A DNA stretch of 64,000 bases from assembly GCA_030737835.1 (NCBI GenBank), contig CM060853.1:16922895-16986894 (forward strand), given 5' to 3'. This document shows positions 47,604 through 59,363 of the stretch, piece by piece. The translations under genes and the position numbers were made by a program. Positions within the stretch are counted from its first letter, which is position 1; each line of letters opens with the position of its first letter. The notes below the pieces were generated by a model. That model was not told the origin of the DNA. It made no database searches and was given only the letters and a program-made list of their open reading frames with translations. Origin of the DNA: Acorus gramineus (taxonomy: Eukaryota > Streptophyta > Magnoliopsida > Acorales > Acoraceae).

Positions 47604-50600
47604 ATGGGGAAAAACCAGGCTTACAAGGCTATGCAGAGGGCGAGAGTGGGTTCGAGCTCCGCCGGACCTGAGGAGATCCAAGATGGAATGGTTTGTACCC
47701 TTCCATACTATCACTCCTTTTTTTTTCCATTATAGTTGTTATAGTTATTTCTATTAAAAAAATTTAGATGTGATTGAAGTTTTCATGTTGTTTTGGTTAT
47801 ATAAGTTTTGTTTTAAACAATGTTTTATATAAAATTGTTCTTTTATTATTTTTTGGTTCTAGGTTACCCAAAGAGAGAATTGAGTGAAAACTTATGCTTT
47901 CAGCTTAACTTTGTTAAATCTTTGAATATGTGGGACTTCAATGATGAGTTTCTTGCAACTTTAGATCCGAACAGTTGCCATTACTACCACTGGATTAGGT
48001 TTATAAAGTTATGTCATATGATTTATAGTGAACAAATGAAGCCTGTCCCACGTTATAGTAGTAAAATGAGAAACATGAGATAAAACATTATTGGAAACAA
48101 AATCCGAGTCACGAAACACGTAAAAAGCAGAATAAAGTCCCGGTTTAATGAACTGAAACAAATTAAATAAATTATCACATTTAAATGAGAAATTCCTCTT
48201 TGCAGTAGAATTTGTTATTTCTGTATTTCCAGTATAACCACATGTTTTTCTTTGTTTTCGTTAAACATTTTTGGATTCAACTATGTTATCTGAAATTTGA
48301 TGTTCAATGGTTGGTTTAATACCTATTGCAAAATTTTGCCTATTTATAGATACTAGTCTAGTGAGGATTCATCATACTCCCCGTAATGTAGTCTTAGTTT
48401 CAATGGTTATCTTTCTTGTTTATATACTGATGAGGACAGTCGCAGACGGATGGTTCTTTTCATTCACCAGAGTGGCATGCTGCACGTATGGCCAGCCTTA
48501 AAACTTCTCACACGATAACATGGGAAGAGTACAAAAGAAAACAGAAGGTAAATGCATTATAACTATAATATTTCATTTTCATTACTCAAAATATTTTTAA
48601 AAAAGCCCCTTTTTGTTTATTGAGTTTTGTCCTTGAGCAATGATGTATATTTATTAATTGTTACTCGAGGCATGGATATTTTTTTAATTCACATGAGGTC
48701 TTTTAGGTGTACTTGAACATTTGTTGTCCTGAATGTGTTGAAGTGATACAGTTGAAGTCGTGTGTAGTGTCATTCGTATCAAAGCATTGCATTTAAATGG
48801 TTATGTAAATTTTAACATGCCTTACTATGAATAGAGATGAATGTGTGGACATTTGGTGCTCGTTCAAGACATAGAAGTGCACTCTCACGGAATAGATCAT
48901 GCCATTAAGGATTCCCTAGTTACAAATAGAGGATTGGGAATTAGTATCATATTGGCCTGGCCCAAAACTGCACAGTAGTTCTTATTTTAGCTCTTAATCC
49001 TTCTTATGTTTTTCCATGCAAAACAATTCCTCTACCCCTGTTTGGATACAGAATAAGACTTATTTTTTGGTATACAGTTATTTCAGTATAAGTGAGTATA
49101 AATAAAAATAAAGTGATTTTGTGTTTGATTGTGTTTTGAATTATTCTCATTGGGAAACGTAGTAATAAATTTTTTGTTGTTTGGGTAAAATGTGAACAAA
49201 GTATGGATAGGATTTATAAAAGATGAAAAAATAATAGTAGTTGATTTGACAGGTGATTTATTAGGGGTGATGATAATTGATCAGACAGTGGACCCACATA
49301 TTCTTTTGATGGAATAACTTAGAATAACTTTAATTCTAAGGTTGGCTGGAATCCATATACCACTTTATATCAGTTTATTCCGACATAGTTTATCCTTAGG
49401 TATTCCCTGCATCCGAACAACAAAAAATGTCTATTCTGTTTTATTCTCACTTATTCTCTGGGCTATTCCATATCCAAACGGGGGCCTAAAGTTCAGGAAA
49501 ATTTTGTGGTCAAACAGGAAGGAAATAAGAACTACAAAGTAAAAGACAAAAGACAATACCCAAAATGTTGTATCATAGTTACATGTGTTAATGCATTGGT
49601 AGGAGAAAATTCATCCTAAATTGTACTATCTGACATCCTCGTTGAATTTTGAAATACTGAGTTTGTTGCATTCTTGAAATGGTTGTTCTGTATCACCTGT
49701 TATAATATTCAGCTAGGAATCAGTCTCGGACAAATTGTCACAGTTAGAGAGCAGATTCTTCAGCCTCTAGACTCCAAAGACCTCTAAAACACAGACCCAT
49801 TTAATTGGGTCCCATACCCGTGATGTCACATGTCAGACTCAGATGCACTTGACACACACCTGACACATGTCGTGCATGTTCTACACGCATCAGACATGGC
49901 CTGGGACACATCCCAACAAAGTAACTAACGAAAAAAAACTCCAAAATCATTCTCCCTCTCAAAAAATCCTTTTGAGAAAACCCTAGCCTGCCCTAGCTGG
50001 CCAATGAAGGTTTGTCTTTGTCATTTCTGTGTCCCATGTTCATGCCCATGCTGCATATCCAAAGAATTTTCATTGTCATTTCTGTGTCCCATGTTCAAGC
50101 CCATGCTGCATAACCAGACTTGTCGTAACCCAATTTCAAAGGTTTTCCTTGGAATGCCTAAATTTTGAGTTGTTTTGGTTGGGGAGGGTAATCTTGAGAG
50201 TAAATAATGCTTCTACAATTAATAGATGTTTCATTGATTTTCAGTATTTCTAGGTTTGTGACAAAACAACAAGTCATTGAATTCCATCACTCAACTTACA
50301 CCTATTTCTGAAGATATATATCCTAATATGCTGTAGACTTGTTGCCATATTGCTTGCAAATCGATTAGGATTTGTGTACATGCATAGCGGTCTTGTTTCT
50401 TGTCAAGTAGGAAAATTTACTTGGAGAAAAAAATACTCATGATGGTGTTTTTTTTAATGATGGAATCATTGTTTCCCAAGCACCAATGTGTTAACCTTCT
50501 TGAATATTTCCTCATTCATTCTTAATTGGGATCAAGCAAATATCAACATACTATTTAAATGAATCAAAGAGCTCAATTTGATGAGAAGGTTGGGATAGAT

Positions 50601-53600
50601 GATTGGTAAGACAAAAAAAAAAGAAAAGAATCATAAAAGACTATTTTTGTTGAAATAGAGATGTTACTATAATAGAGGATAACACGAGGAAAAATCATTC
50701 ATGATTGGATGGACACGTACGATGGAGAAAAATGGTTGTACCAGGATAATAAGGAAGTACACATCCACTTACAAGTTTGGAGGACATTTCACTTAATATA
50801 GTTGAATGGCAAAAATGATTCATGTAACCGCCCTAAATGTTAGCATAAAAGCTTTGTTTTTTTATTGTTGGACCAAAGAGCTCGATTTAAATTATTAGAA
50901 ATATATCCATTTCCTTCATGATGATGTCCAAAAGGTGTTGTTTGGTGCAAACTATTAAGAATGAGGTTGGGGTCTGCATTTGTGATGCTTGTGGATTTCG
51001 TTATACATTAAATTTAAAAATTCGTTAAAGAGCTCGGGGAGAAAAATTAAATGTTAACTTTAATTTTGGTCACATGGCTCGTTAACCTCTGGGATTTTTC
51101 TCTTATATATATATGAGATTAATTGCCTACCATTTAGTTCCAAAAAAAAAAAAAAAATTGATCACTTGTATTTGTGTTAGGGTTGCAACTCGGGCGGGTT
51201 GGGGTCGGGTTGACTCCAACTCAAACCCAACTTGAGATTGAAATTGTTCAACCCAAACCCAACTTAACCCGATTTTCAACATGATAAACCTAACCCGAAC
51301 CTAACCCGCGCTAAAAACATCTAACAAAACATAAAAGATCACTGATATCTGGATTTAAAAAGTGAATGAGCTGATTAGAGAGAAGAGGAAGATGAAACAA
51401 ACAAAGGAGCTTCTTTGATATATAGATAAAAAAAGGTGAATGTGTTGAGAAGGGAGAGGGGGGGAGGGGATTATAAAATGAGGGTGGCTAGGGTTTGCTT
51501 CCTACTAGTGATGTGGGGTTTGTAAAATCAATGGTTGAAATTTAGAAAGAGATATTTAACATTGCAGATTCATTGTATTTAATATGGTGACCAGGTTTAA
51601 GTTGGGCCGGGCTGCCTATAACACCAACCCGAACCCAACCCGAATTTATATTCAACCCAAACCCACTAACCTAAACCCGAACCCAGTTTTTTTAACCCAA
51701 CCCCCCACTTAAAAATCGGGTTTGGGTTGGACCCGACCCAAGTTGCAGCCCTGATTTGTATATTGAGATCTTCCTTAGAACTTGTTTAGGTTGAAGTAAC
51801 TATGCCACATTAAAGCTCAGCTGATCGCTTATTGTACTTGTATGTGCTTCAAGTTCCCTCATAATGTGGTACTTGCGTGATTCTTGTATTCTTTGACAGC
51901 CGTACTTTTGCGAATTGCCAATAAATAAATGCAACACCGGAGAAAATGTCTTTCAATCACATTATGAACTGTTTCTATCACATCTGTAATTCTTTTTTAA
52001 TTTGACACGTTCCTTTCCTAAATTTTGTAAATCCATTCCTCCGTTTGTTTCCTATTTTCTGTGACCTGTCCAGTTGTCTTGAAATTGAAATTTTTATTTT
52101 TGGCTTCTGGAGACAGTGCTCCACTCCTTTACCTGCACAAATTTGGAAGTGGTTCACCGCAATGCATATGGTGAACTTATGTCTGCAAGAGGATATATCT
52201 TACATCTGAATGTCTGAATATTTTCTTTGCATTGTAAGACTAGAAATTCTGTTTCACAATTCTAGTGTCTAATTTTTTTCTTCCACAAACTGATCATAAT
52301 CATTTTCGGCGTTTTGCATATCATAGGAAGATGAATTGAAAAAGGGTGAGCTAGAGGCAGACAAAGATAGAATGATGAGGGAGTACAGGGCTCAGTTGGA
52401 TGCTGAAAGGGCAAGAAAGCTTGCTCTTGGAAGAAACCACTCACGCAGTACATCTGACCGCAAAAGGGGTAATGAAGGAATTCAGAAATATTTTTGGACC
52501 TGATTTTTTTAAAAATGATTATCTGGGTTTTTTTTTTAAATGTTTAAACATAAGTTCAAAGTGCAAATTAATATGTTGAATTTCTCATTCAGTATCTGTA
52601 TCTGAGTCAAGTAAAAATAGTAATTTTTTAATGGAAATGTTGGAGCAGCCTATTAAAAGAGCTGCCCCTTCAACAAATGGAGATGAGGATCTCTGATCAA
52701 AACTAAAAAAAAATAGAGAAAAAGGACATAAAATAAGCATCCCCGATCCTCTTAACAGCCCATCAACAGCCTCCTAGTACACTTGTTCCCTATTTCCCAT
52801 TCCAATTAAGGTGTATGCTCTTCAAAAAGCACTATCACCCAAGATCAAAGATTGCCGTAATAGCAACCCAAGTATTCTCCACTTGGTTTTTTCCCCCTTT
52901 GAAATAGGCATTTGTTGTATGCGAGTCATATTTCCGAACAAAATGCATGGGGGATAAGGCCTTGAAACTTGGCTCCATTGCTTTGATCACTCTTTTTACT
53001 TGTCTTACGACACCACCTCCATATCTTCAATATTGTTGAACTCACACCTAGTGCCAAGGGCTAATCCAATCTTTCCCCATATTCGACCACTATATGAGCA
53101 TCCAAAGAAGAGATGTTCTATAGTTTCCTCTTCCCCTTCACAAAGAACACGCACTATCTCCATTATTTTCCTATTTCAAACATATTAATTTAGTGAGGAC
53201 CTTGTCATTGGGTTAACAACCACATGAAGCGTCTAATTTTCAGTAGAGAGTGTGCACCCCACATTTGGTTGGCAAAATGGGTGGTGGGAAGATCCCAAGA
53301 CAAGCTCCACTGAGGCTCTTATAGGACTTCACTTTGAAACATTTTTGTGGAGATCTCATCCAGTGTACTGTATCCTCCTCTTCTAGATCCATGCATACCT
53401 CTTGTAGGGTCTCGAATGGGTTATAGCATCCAGTGCGTCCACATCATTCATTTTTAATTAGGCCAGTAGAATTTTTAATTTGCACAGCTATTCATCTCTA
53501 AAAATTGTGGCAATGTCTGACTTTTTTATGTTCCCACTGCAGAGAAGAAGGAAAAGGATTCAAAAAGGAAGAGCAAGAAGAGAAAGGTATTTTCCAGTTG

Positions 53601-56600
53601 TATAACATTACATTTTCTCTATCTATTATTGATTGCTATATGCTAATTTCAACATAGTTAACAGCTGATATGCATGGAACTTGCTGGTTGCTTTGCTTAT
53701 ATACAGTAAGGTCACATATGTGGTATAGGATATCCAGTCCTTGCCACAGGCATGAACACCTTGTATTGTCAGTTTGATAGAGAATAGTAAGTACCACAAA
53801 AAAGTTTATTTCCTTATCTTTATAGAGAATGATTTGAGTGGATAGTGCAACACATTCATGAGTATTCTCTTTGATGGCATTTTCATAAGAGGTGAGCTAG
53901 ATTGATGATATGTTGTATGAATGTGTGCCATCTGTTTTTTTTAATTAATGGTCAAATTTAAATTATCTCTTTCCATCCAAGGAGAATGCCACTCACGTTC
54001 CCCATCGAACCTTTGGTCACCATCTTACCTGGTACGCCCAACCCAACTCCCTCAAAGTGCCTTTGTTTACCTCAATCTTTGTTTCCTAAAGACAGCAGAT
54101 CTGGAGTTCTGGACCTTGTTTTGTAAAATGAGCTCCTTCACCGCCGCCCTTTTTTGAACGACCACTTATATTCCATGCGAGACAGTTCAGCATGAAGAGG
54201 ACTTGATACCCCTTTGGCCAAATGATGATGTTGTGTTTCCAGCTGAAGAGGTCTCACTGTACCGATTTCTCCATCCGCCTTGACCCTCTCCCTTGTTCCT
54301 CCTCGCTTGACTGTCCCTCCTGATGGCCCTCTTCCCCAAAGATCTCTGTGAGGAACTTCAGATACTTTTCCTTGTCCCCTGCTTGTTGGATCTTGCTTGC
54401 TTTCCATCTCCTCCACAAGTTTCCTCCTGCTATCGACCAGGACCATGGAGTTGGATCCCCCCAATGATTCGCTGCCTGACAAGCCTGCCAATACATCCTC
54501 TGTCCTCCGTTCTTCGATGACACCTCGGGTGAATAAGGGATGCTCTGTATTGGCTGTGAGAAGAGCCTGACTTGGGCCTGAGTATATGGACTGGAAGAAT
54601 TCCTTTCCCATGACTGAGTCTGTCCCAAGTCCCAACCCAGGATCATGACCACCCCGGCCCGACTGTGCTTGTCCCAAAAGGGAATGGATCTCCTTTGGGT
54701 GCAGGCAACAATTTGGGTCGCCACCACAAAGGTGCAGGCAACGATTCAGGTCGCCACCACAATGGATGGCCAACAAAGCCATCTGGTCTAAAAGACTAGA
54801 GAATTTCCTCCTGCTCTGACTTTGAACCCTTTTGTACTCCTCGCACGTGTCATCACATGCTACTGCTAAAACCTGAGCCACTGCACCTACCCCCGGAGGC
54901 CAATTTCCTCACACTTGGGCACACTATCTTGACTAGTCCACGATGGCCCACCAATGGCATTGGAACGCAAGATATGACATGGCACTTCTCCCGTTCTATA
55001 GGGCACCAAGTTGTCATCCATGTATGACCCACCACACATGATCATGAGGGCCAGCTTGCGTAGTGTGCCTTGGGCGCTGGCATTGGAACGCAAGATATGA
55101 CATGGCACTTCTCCTGTTCTGTAGGGCACCAAGTTGTCATCCATGTATGACCCACCACACACGATCATGAGGGCCAGCTTGCGTAGTGTGCCTTGGGCGC
55201 CATGCCCTGAGACCTTTGACATTACAGATGCAGGAGGTGGCATGTTGGGTTCTCCTTGGAGAATGGGCTCTGTACCGTCCCCAACATTCGACCCCTCCAA
55301 CCCCCTCCCCCTAGTTTTCCCTTTCAACTTGTTACTGCATCTGAGTCACTCGCTTGACTCGGCCCGGTCACCCGGTGCCTCAACCTCTCATGCGTCCCCT
55401 TGTTGCTCTCCCTTCTGGTGATCGAGTCCTCCCTTCCTCGAGTTCCCTCCACCACCTCAACCCATGTCTGCGTCGGACCAGCCCCGGATCTCTTCCACCT
55501 CTATCTCCGCTGGGACTCTTTCACCTCCAAGGGAGATATTAATGATTTTTGGGGTGTATGGTCTCGCCATCTCCCCAATCACAACCGCCATCGGTGTTTG
55601 CCCGAGCCATAGGAGGACACGATCTACCTCCCTCCTCCCGTTGTAGCAGACTAACAGGAGCCTTGGAGTCGCACCTTCCACCTTCTTTGCTGAAGCAGGA
55701 GAGTGCCAAAACCCGGAAACCATCTCCTGAAAATCAGGGAGCCTTGGCTCTCTGGTTTCCACTCACCTGAATGACGTCTTCCCTGGTTCTTCACCCCAGG
55801 ATTCTAGTGATGAAGACCTTGAGATCGCACACTCGAAATTACGCCACGGTCCCATTTTTCTTCTAAAGCATTCCTCACCTCTGTCATTGGCGGGGCTCAT
55901 CCCCTTGCTGAAACGACGCATCCCTCCAGGAAACTCACCTCCCTGCACGTATCAAGGAAGCCCTGCAATGCCACGAACAGCTGGACGCCACTGCGTCCGG
56001 AGTCTCTGTACATCTCGGCATCACTTTCTTCAGGCATGAAATGGTCTCGTGGTCCAGGACCGAGGCACCTACGACAGATCATGGGGTCTCTACAATCCGC
56101 CAATGACCAACTCAAAGGCGCCTAAAACTCTTTCCCCTTCGTTGCTTGTTTCCAGGCTTTCTGTTCTTGTTCGCCTGTCCTCGCCAGACTAGTCACCTGC
56201 CTTCTCGCTTTTCTTCCTCTAAATGTCTGCCATCCTTCATTTTCCTCTGCTACATTCGCCCTGTCCCTTGCCACTTTGTCCATGCCATCCGTCATTCACT
56301 TCATCAAATCCGCTTTTTAACAGTTATGAAGCCAATTTCTTAGTGTAATGGTTATAAGATATGATTTTCTTCTAGAGCTCAGATAGAGTTCAAGCATACA
56401 TTTATGAATGGAACATTAGTGTATCAACTATCAACCACTAATCGTTGGATCCTTCCCATTCAAATTCCCTTAGAGGGTGCAACTGCAACACAGTTTATAC
56501 ACTTCTGCCCCCTCATATATTTATTGAACTTTGCAGCATTCAAGAAAAAAATACTCTGAGTCGAGTTCCTCGGATACTTCCACTGAATCTTCTAGTAGTG

Positions 56601-56752
56601 ACGAGGAGGATGTGAAGAGATCAAAGTCGAGGTTAAAAAGATTGAAGAAAGAAAAGAAGCACAAATCCAGGACCAAGTATTCTGACAGTGATAGCGAGGA
56701 TGGAAATGGCCCCTTGCCTCTGTCGAGGTTTTTCAATAGCGATAAGAGCTGA
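47604..56752 (+). CDS. Conserved Lys/Ser-rich, probably nuclear protein, 196 aa, 5 exons
   Basis: Exons are 47604-47690, 48446-48547, 52327-52468, 53543-53586 and 56537-56752. All introns are GT-AG, with phases 0, 0, 1 and 0, giving one continuous 196-residue frame. The N-terminus MGKNQAYKAMQRAR is followed by DGSFHSPEWHAARMASLKTS, a charged helical stretch (KRKQKEDELKKGELEADKDR, MMREYRAQLDAERARKLALG) and a tail of Ser/Asp and Lys/Arg clusters with several likely nuclear-localisation signals, ending GPLPLSRFF. The pattern fits a widely conserved plant protein often labelled as RNA-splicing-associated, but no enzymatic domain is visible and I would not assign a function beyond nuclear, possibly RNA-related. 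The coding sequence is under 600 bases inside a 9.1-kb locus whose introns hold transposon fragments. Confidence 0.85.
49033..49486. mobile_element. MITE in intron 2, about 450 bp
   Basis: The ends ACCCCTGTTTGGATACAGAA and GGCTATTCCATATCCAAACG-GGGGCC are inverted repeats. The interior CATTGGGAAACGTAGTAATA and the GGTGATTTATTAGGGGTGAT block match the split element at 8.85-10.38 kb. Confidence 0.7.
50018..50115. repeat. 55-bp tandem duplication in intron 2
   Basis: GTCATTTCTGTGTCCCATGT plus CCCATGCTGCATA occurs twice with a 55-bp offset. Confidence 0.8.
51178..51753. mobile_element. hAT-type MITE in intron 2, 576 bp
   Basis: The left end TAGGGTTGCAACTCGGGCGG and the right end (complement CAGGGCTGCAACTTGGGTCG) are inverted repeats of the CAGGG type. 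The flanking octamers ATTTGTGT (51170-51177) and ATTTGTAT (51754-51761) match at 7 of 8. Subterminal regions are packed with CAACCCAAACCC/GGGTT words. No coding capacity. Confidence 0.85.
52690..53450 (-). mobile_element. LINE 3' fragment (end of ORF2) in intron 3, antisense to the host gene
   Basis: The minus strand reads LCEGEEETIEHLFFGCSYSG then RIWGKIG, the zinc-finger region found after the reverse transcriptase in plant L1-type LINEs, preceded by HWMRSPQKCFKVKSYKSLSG and, past a stop, the degraded PNDKVLTK. Several stops and frame shifts show that it is dead. Only the C-terminal part of ORF2 remains, as in a 5'-truncated insertion. Confidence 0.75.
53950..56115 (-). mobile_element. LINE 5' fragment (ORF1 and start of ORF2) in intron 4, antisense
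   Basis: The minus strand carries a broken ORF1 with a knuckle-like ICRRCLGPGPRDHF near 56060 and long, GC-rich, Gly/Ser-rich frames down to about 54880. Beyond a join near 54190 it reads LAWNISG, the start of an AP-endonuclease domain, then (in shifting frames) text equivalent to a LQETK motif and SGILLGWKE. The element stops there, so the rest of the endonuclease, the reverse transcriptase and the 3' end are missing. Loss of the 3' end is the reverse of normal LINE truncation. Confidence 0.7.
54955..55200 (-). repeat. In-frame 123-bp tandem duplication inside the LINE ORF1 region
   Basis: TGGCATTGGAACGCAAGATA starts both copies (54955-55077 and 55078-55200), which are nearly identical. The unit is 41 codons long and stays open in one minus-strand frame, with MIVCGGSYMDDNLVPYRTGE repeated as MIMCGGSYMDDNLVPYRTGE. 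Confidence 0.95.
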
Positions 56753-59363
56753 TTCTTATCTCTTGCTCTTATTCAATTGTCTGACATGGATATATGAGGC
56801 TGTTTTGAACATTAGTCATCTTTGATTAGCAAATTCAATCTTTTGGTCATTGATGTGCAACTTATTATGTTGTATGATACAATAAACTCTTTCTGCAATT
56901 CAAATATGAACCCTTTGAGAGAATTCGTAATAGTTGCTCTATTTATGTATCATGATTTTGTTTTCCTAGCACCTGTTATTTGTTAGTAAGTTGTGCAAGA
57001 AAGTTGGTGTTTTCACACGGATTCTTAGATTACCCTAATTTGGATTTTGCAAACAATTTCATGAGTAAGATGATAAATCATTTAGTATGTTTTTTCATAT
57101 TCAAACTTCTCAAACCAAGAAAATACGTTTGGTTGAAACTTCAATATTGGGACCCTCAATTAAATTTATGCCATAGATTGCTAGTTTGCTACAGAGTTTG
57201 AATACATGAACTGAAGATGGGTTGAGGAGCTTTTTTTCAGAAATCAGTACTATGGATTTTATGGTGTTTGATTTGTGAAGTAACAGTCATGTGTTCAAAG
57301 CCAATGTAATTTCACAAACAAGGATGTTATGCACTTATTTATGTTTAAATTGAATCAGACATTGGTGAATACAAATTTTGTAATATTCAGTGGGATGTCA
57401 GATCCAATTTGATTTATATGTGATGTGGTTTCTGTGAATGGGTTTATCTGTTGTTTCTCATCTCCACATTATGTTAATTAATGCACAATTTTCAAATTGT
57501 CTACAAGTAATGAGTAATTTTAGGGTACCCTTTTCTGTATGCTTGATCAATGAAACAAACATCTCTAAATGAATGTGCTATTGCATCTAAAGAATCACAC
57601 CAAACCTTGAATACATCTCAATTCGTTCAGATGTAATACATGATATCTGAATTTGTATTTGGATCCAGTGCGGTAGTGGATTTGGAGTTTGTGCCAATCC
57701 CACGTGCCATTTCTCCTTGAGATTTCTCCTTGAGAGTGACCCTATTTTGAGTAATGTTCATAGTAAGATTAAAAATTATGTGAAGATCATCCATTTTAAA
57801 CCCTTGTTGATCAAGTCTTTATAATACTTGTAATGATAATAAGATTCAGGGGATAGACCTTCTATCCCCTCTGCCCAAACAAAAGAAATCGAGAGGGGGG
57901 ATAGGGGAGTGCCTAGCTAGAAAGACCTTTGGAAGGAGGTGTAATCAAATCAAATCAAAAGAGCACCACTTATCTGATTATCTGGACATCCAAACAGCTA
58001 TGCCTGAAGACAAAGGCCCACCTTTCTTCATCAATGGAGTCACCACAGAGGATTTATGGAGGGGTCCACCAAATGCAGATATGGACAAAAAGATGCAGTT
58101 CCCATCCCATATGGACAGCATGAGTTACCCCCCTGCTATGATTCTCTGAAGAGGGGAGGGGGGGAGGTTTTGTTGGTGAACAGTTACCATCATAAATGCA
58201 TGTCAAGTTGCTGTTCAGAACCTCTCTCTGAACGGATAAAAAGGTTATATGGATACATGAGAGAGAGAGAGAGAGAGAGAGAGAGGGAATAAATCTGTGA
58301 CCAAGACCCATGTCCTGTTGTATTGTTTTATTTATCTCATGATCCCAATTGATACTTGCAATCCCACTTTTTTATTTTCATGTCTGGAATAGCTTATATA
58401 CTCTTTTCAACTCATGCCTTTTTTTTTTGGTTTTTTTAAGAAACCAATCTTTTTGCTAAAGAAATTTATTATCATTATAATATCGAGTGTTTATTTCTAG
58501 TTGACTTTTTAAAATGATTTGCTGAAAAATTCAAAATAATAACAGTGAATAGATGGAACTCATAATCAAAAGCATGATCTTTTATCATTGTTACTATTTT
58601 TGTTTTATCCCCCTTGGTAGGCCTAACTTGTGGACTATTATTATGAAGCAGTGCGTAAAGTGATATATTAAATGTCAAATCATCTCAACTCTTATCAAAA
58701 TAATAACAGGTATGTAGTTTGATTTTTTTTTTCTTTTTTGAGATAATACAATTTTAAATAAATAAATTATTTTTAAAAAAAATTATATGTATTCTATGTA
58801 ATAAATTGAATGCATTTATCAGAGCCCATGAATGATACTTGATTTTGTATGGTGTTATCCGTCATTATGTCTCAGAGTTTTGAATTTGCATTTACTGCAC
58901 AAATAAATAAAACCAACTTGTTTTAATGCAGTTTTTAATTCGTCACTTTGGAGTACAATAGCATCATGTCTGTGTACAGTAAATGATGGTGTTTTAAATT
59001 TTAAATACAGTATTAGGGCTTTCACACACAAGCACCATTGCAAAAGAAAAGGAAATCATAACTTGGGGAGGAACCAGTGCTTGATAACATTAAATATATA
59101 CACACATATATATAGCATTAATGCTTAAATTTTCATCTCATGCTAAAACAAACAAATTTCAAAATTCAGAAAAACATGCAAGAAAGATTGATTAAAATAA
59201 TCCATGTGATGAACTTGTTTATCTCTCACACCTCAAAAAGGGAGTTTGCTTTCATTTGAGGTTGTGGGTTTGACATTTACTGATGTTTCAGCCCACCTGA
59301 ACTTAAACAAAGCCAAATCCCATTTGCCTTCCCTTCCTAACTATTTCATCAACTTTTAATTTT
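56753..59363. other. 3' UTR and intergenic
   Basis: The 3' UTR of the Lys/Ser-rich gene occupies the first few hundred bases (AATAAA-like text near 56880). A small foldback (GGGGATAGACCTTCTATCCC) lies at about 57852-57872 and a (GA)n tract at about 58258-58286. No other gene was supported. Confidence 0.4.

Noticed and set aside
47820..48083. An 87-codon frame inside intron 1 of the Lys/Ser-rich gene
   Set aside because: The flanking exons join in frame without it, and the sequence has no recognisable domain.
54138..54881. A 247-codon minus-strand open frame that could be taken for a gene
   Set aside because: It lies inside the LINE 5' fragment, runs into the start of the endonuclease domain in another frame, and sits antisense in an intron.
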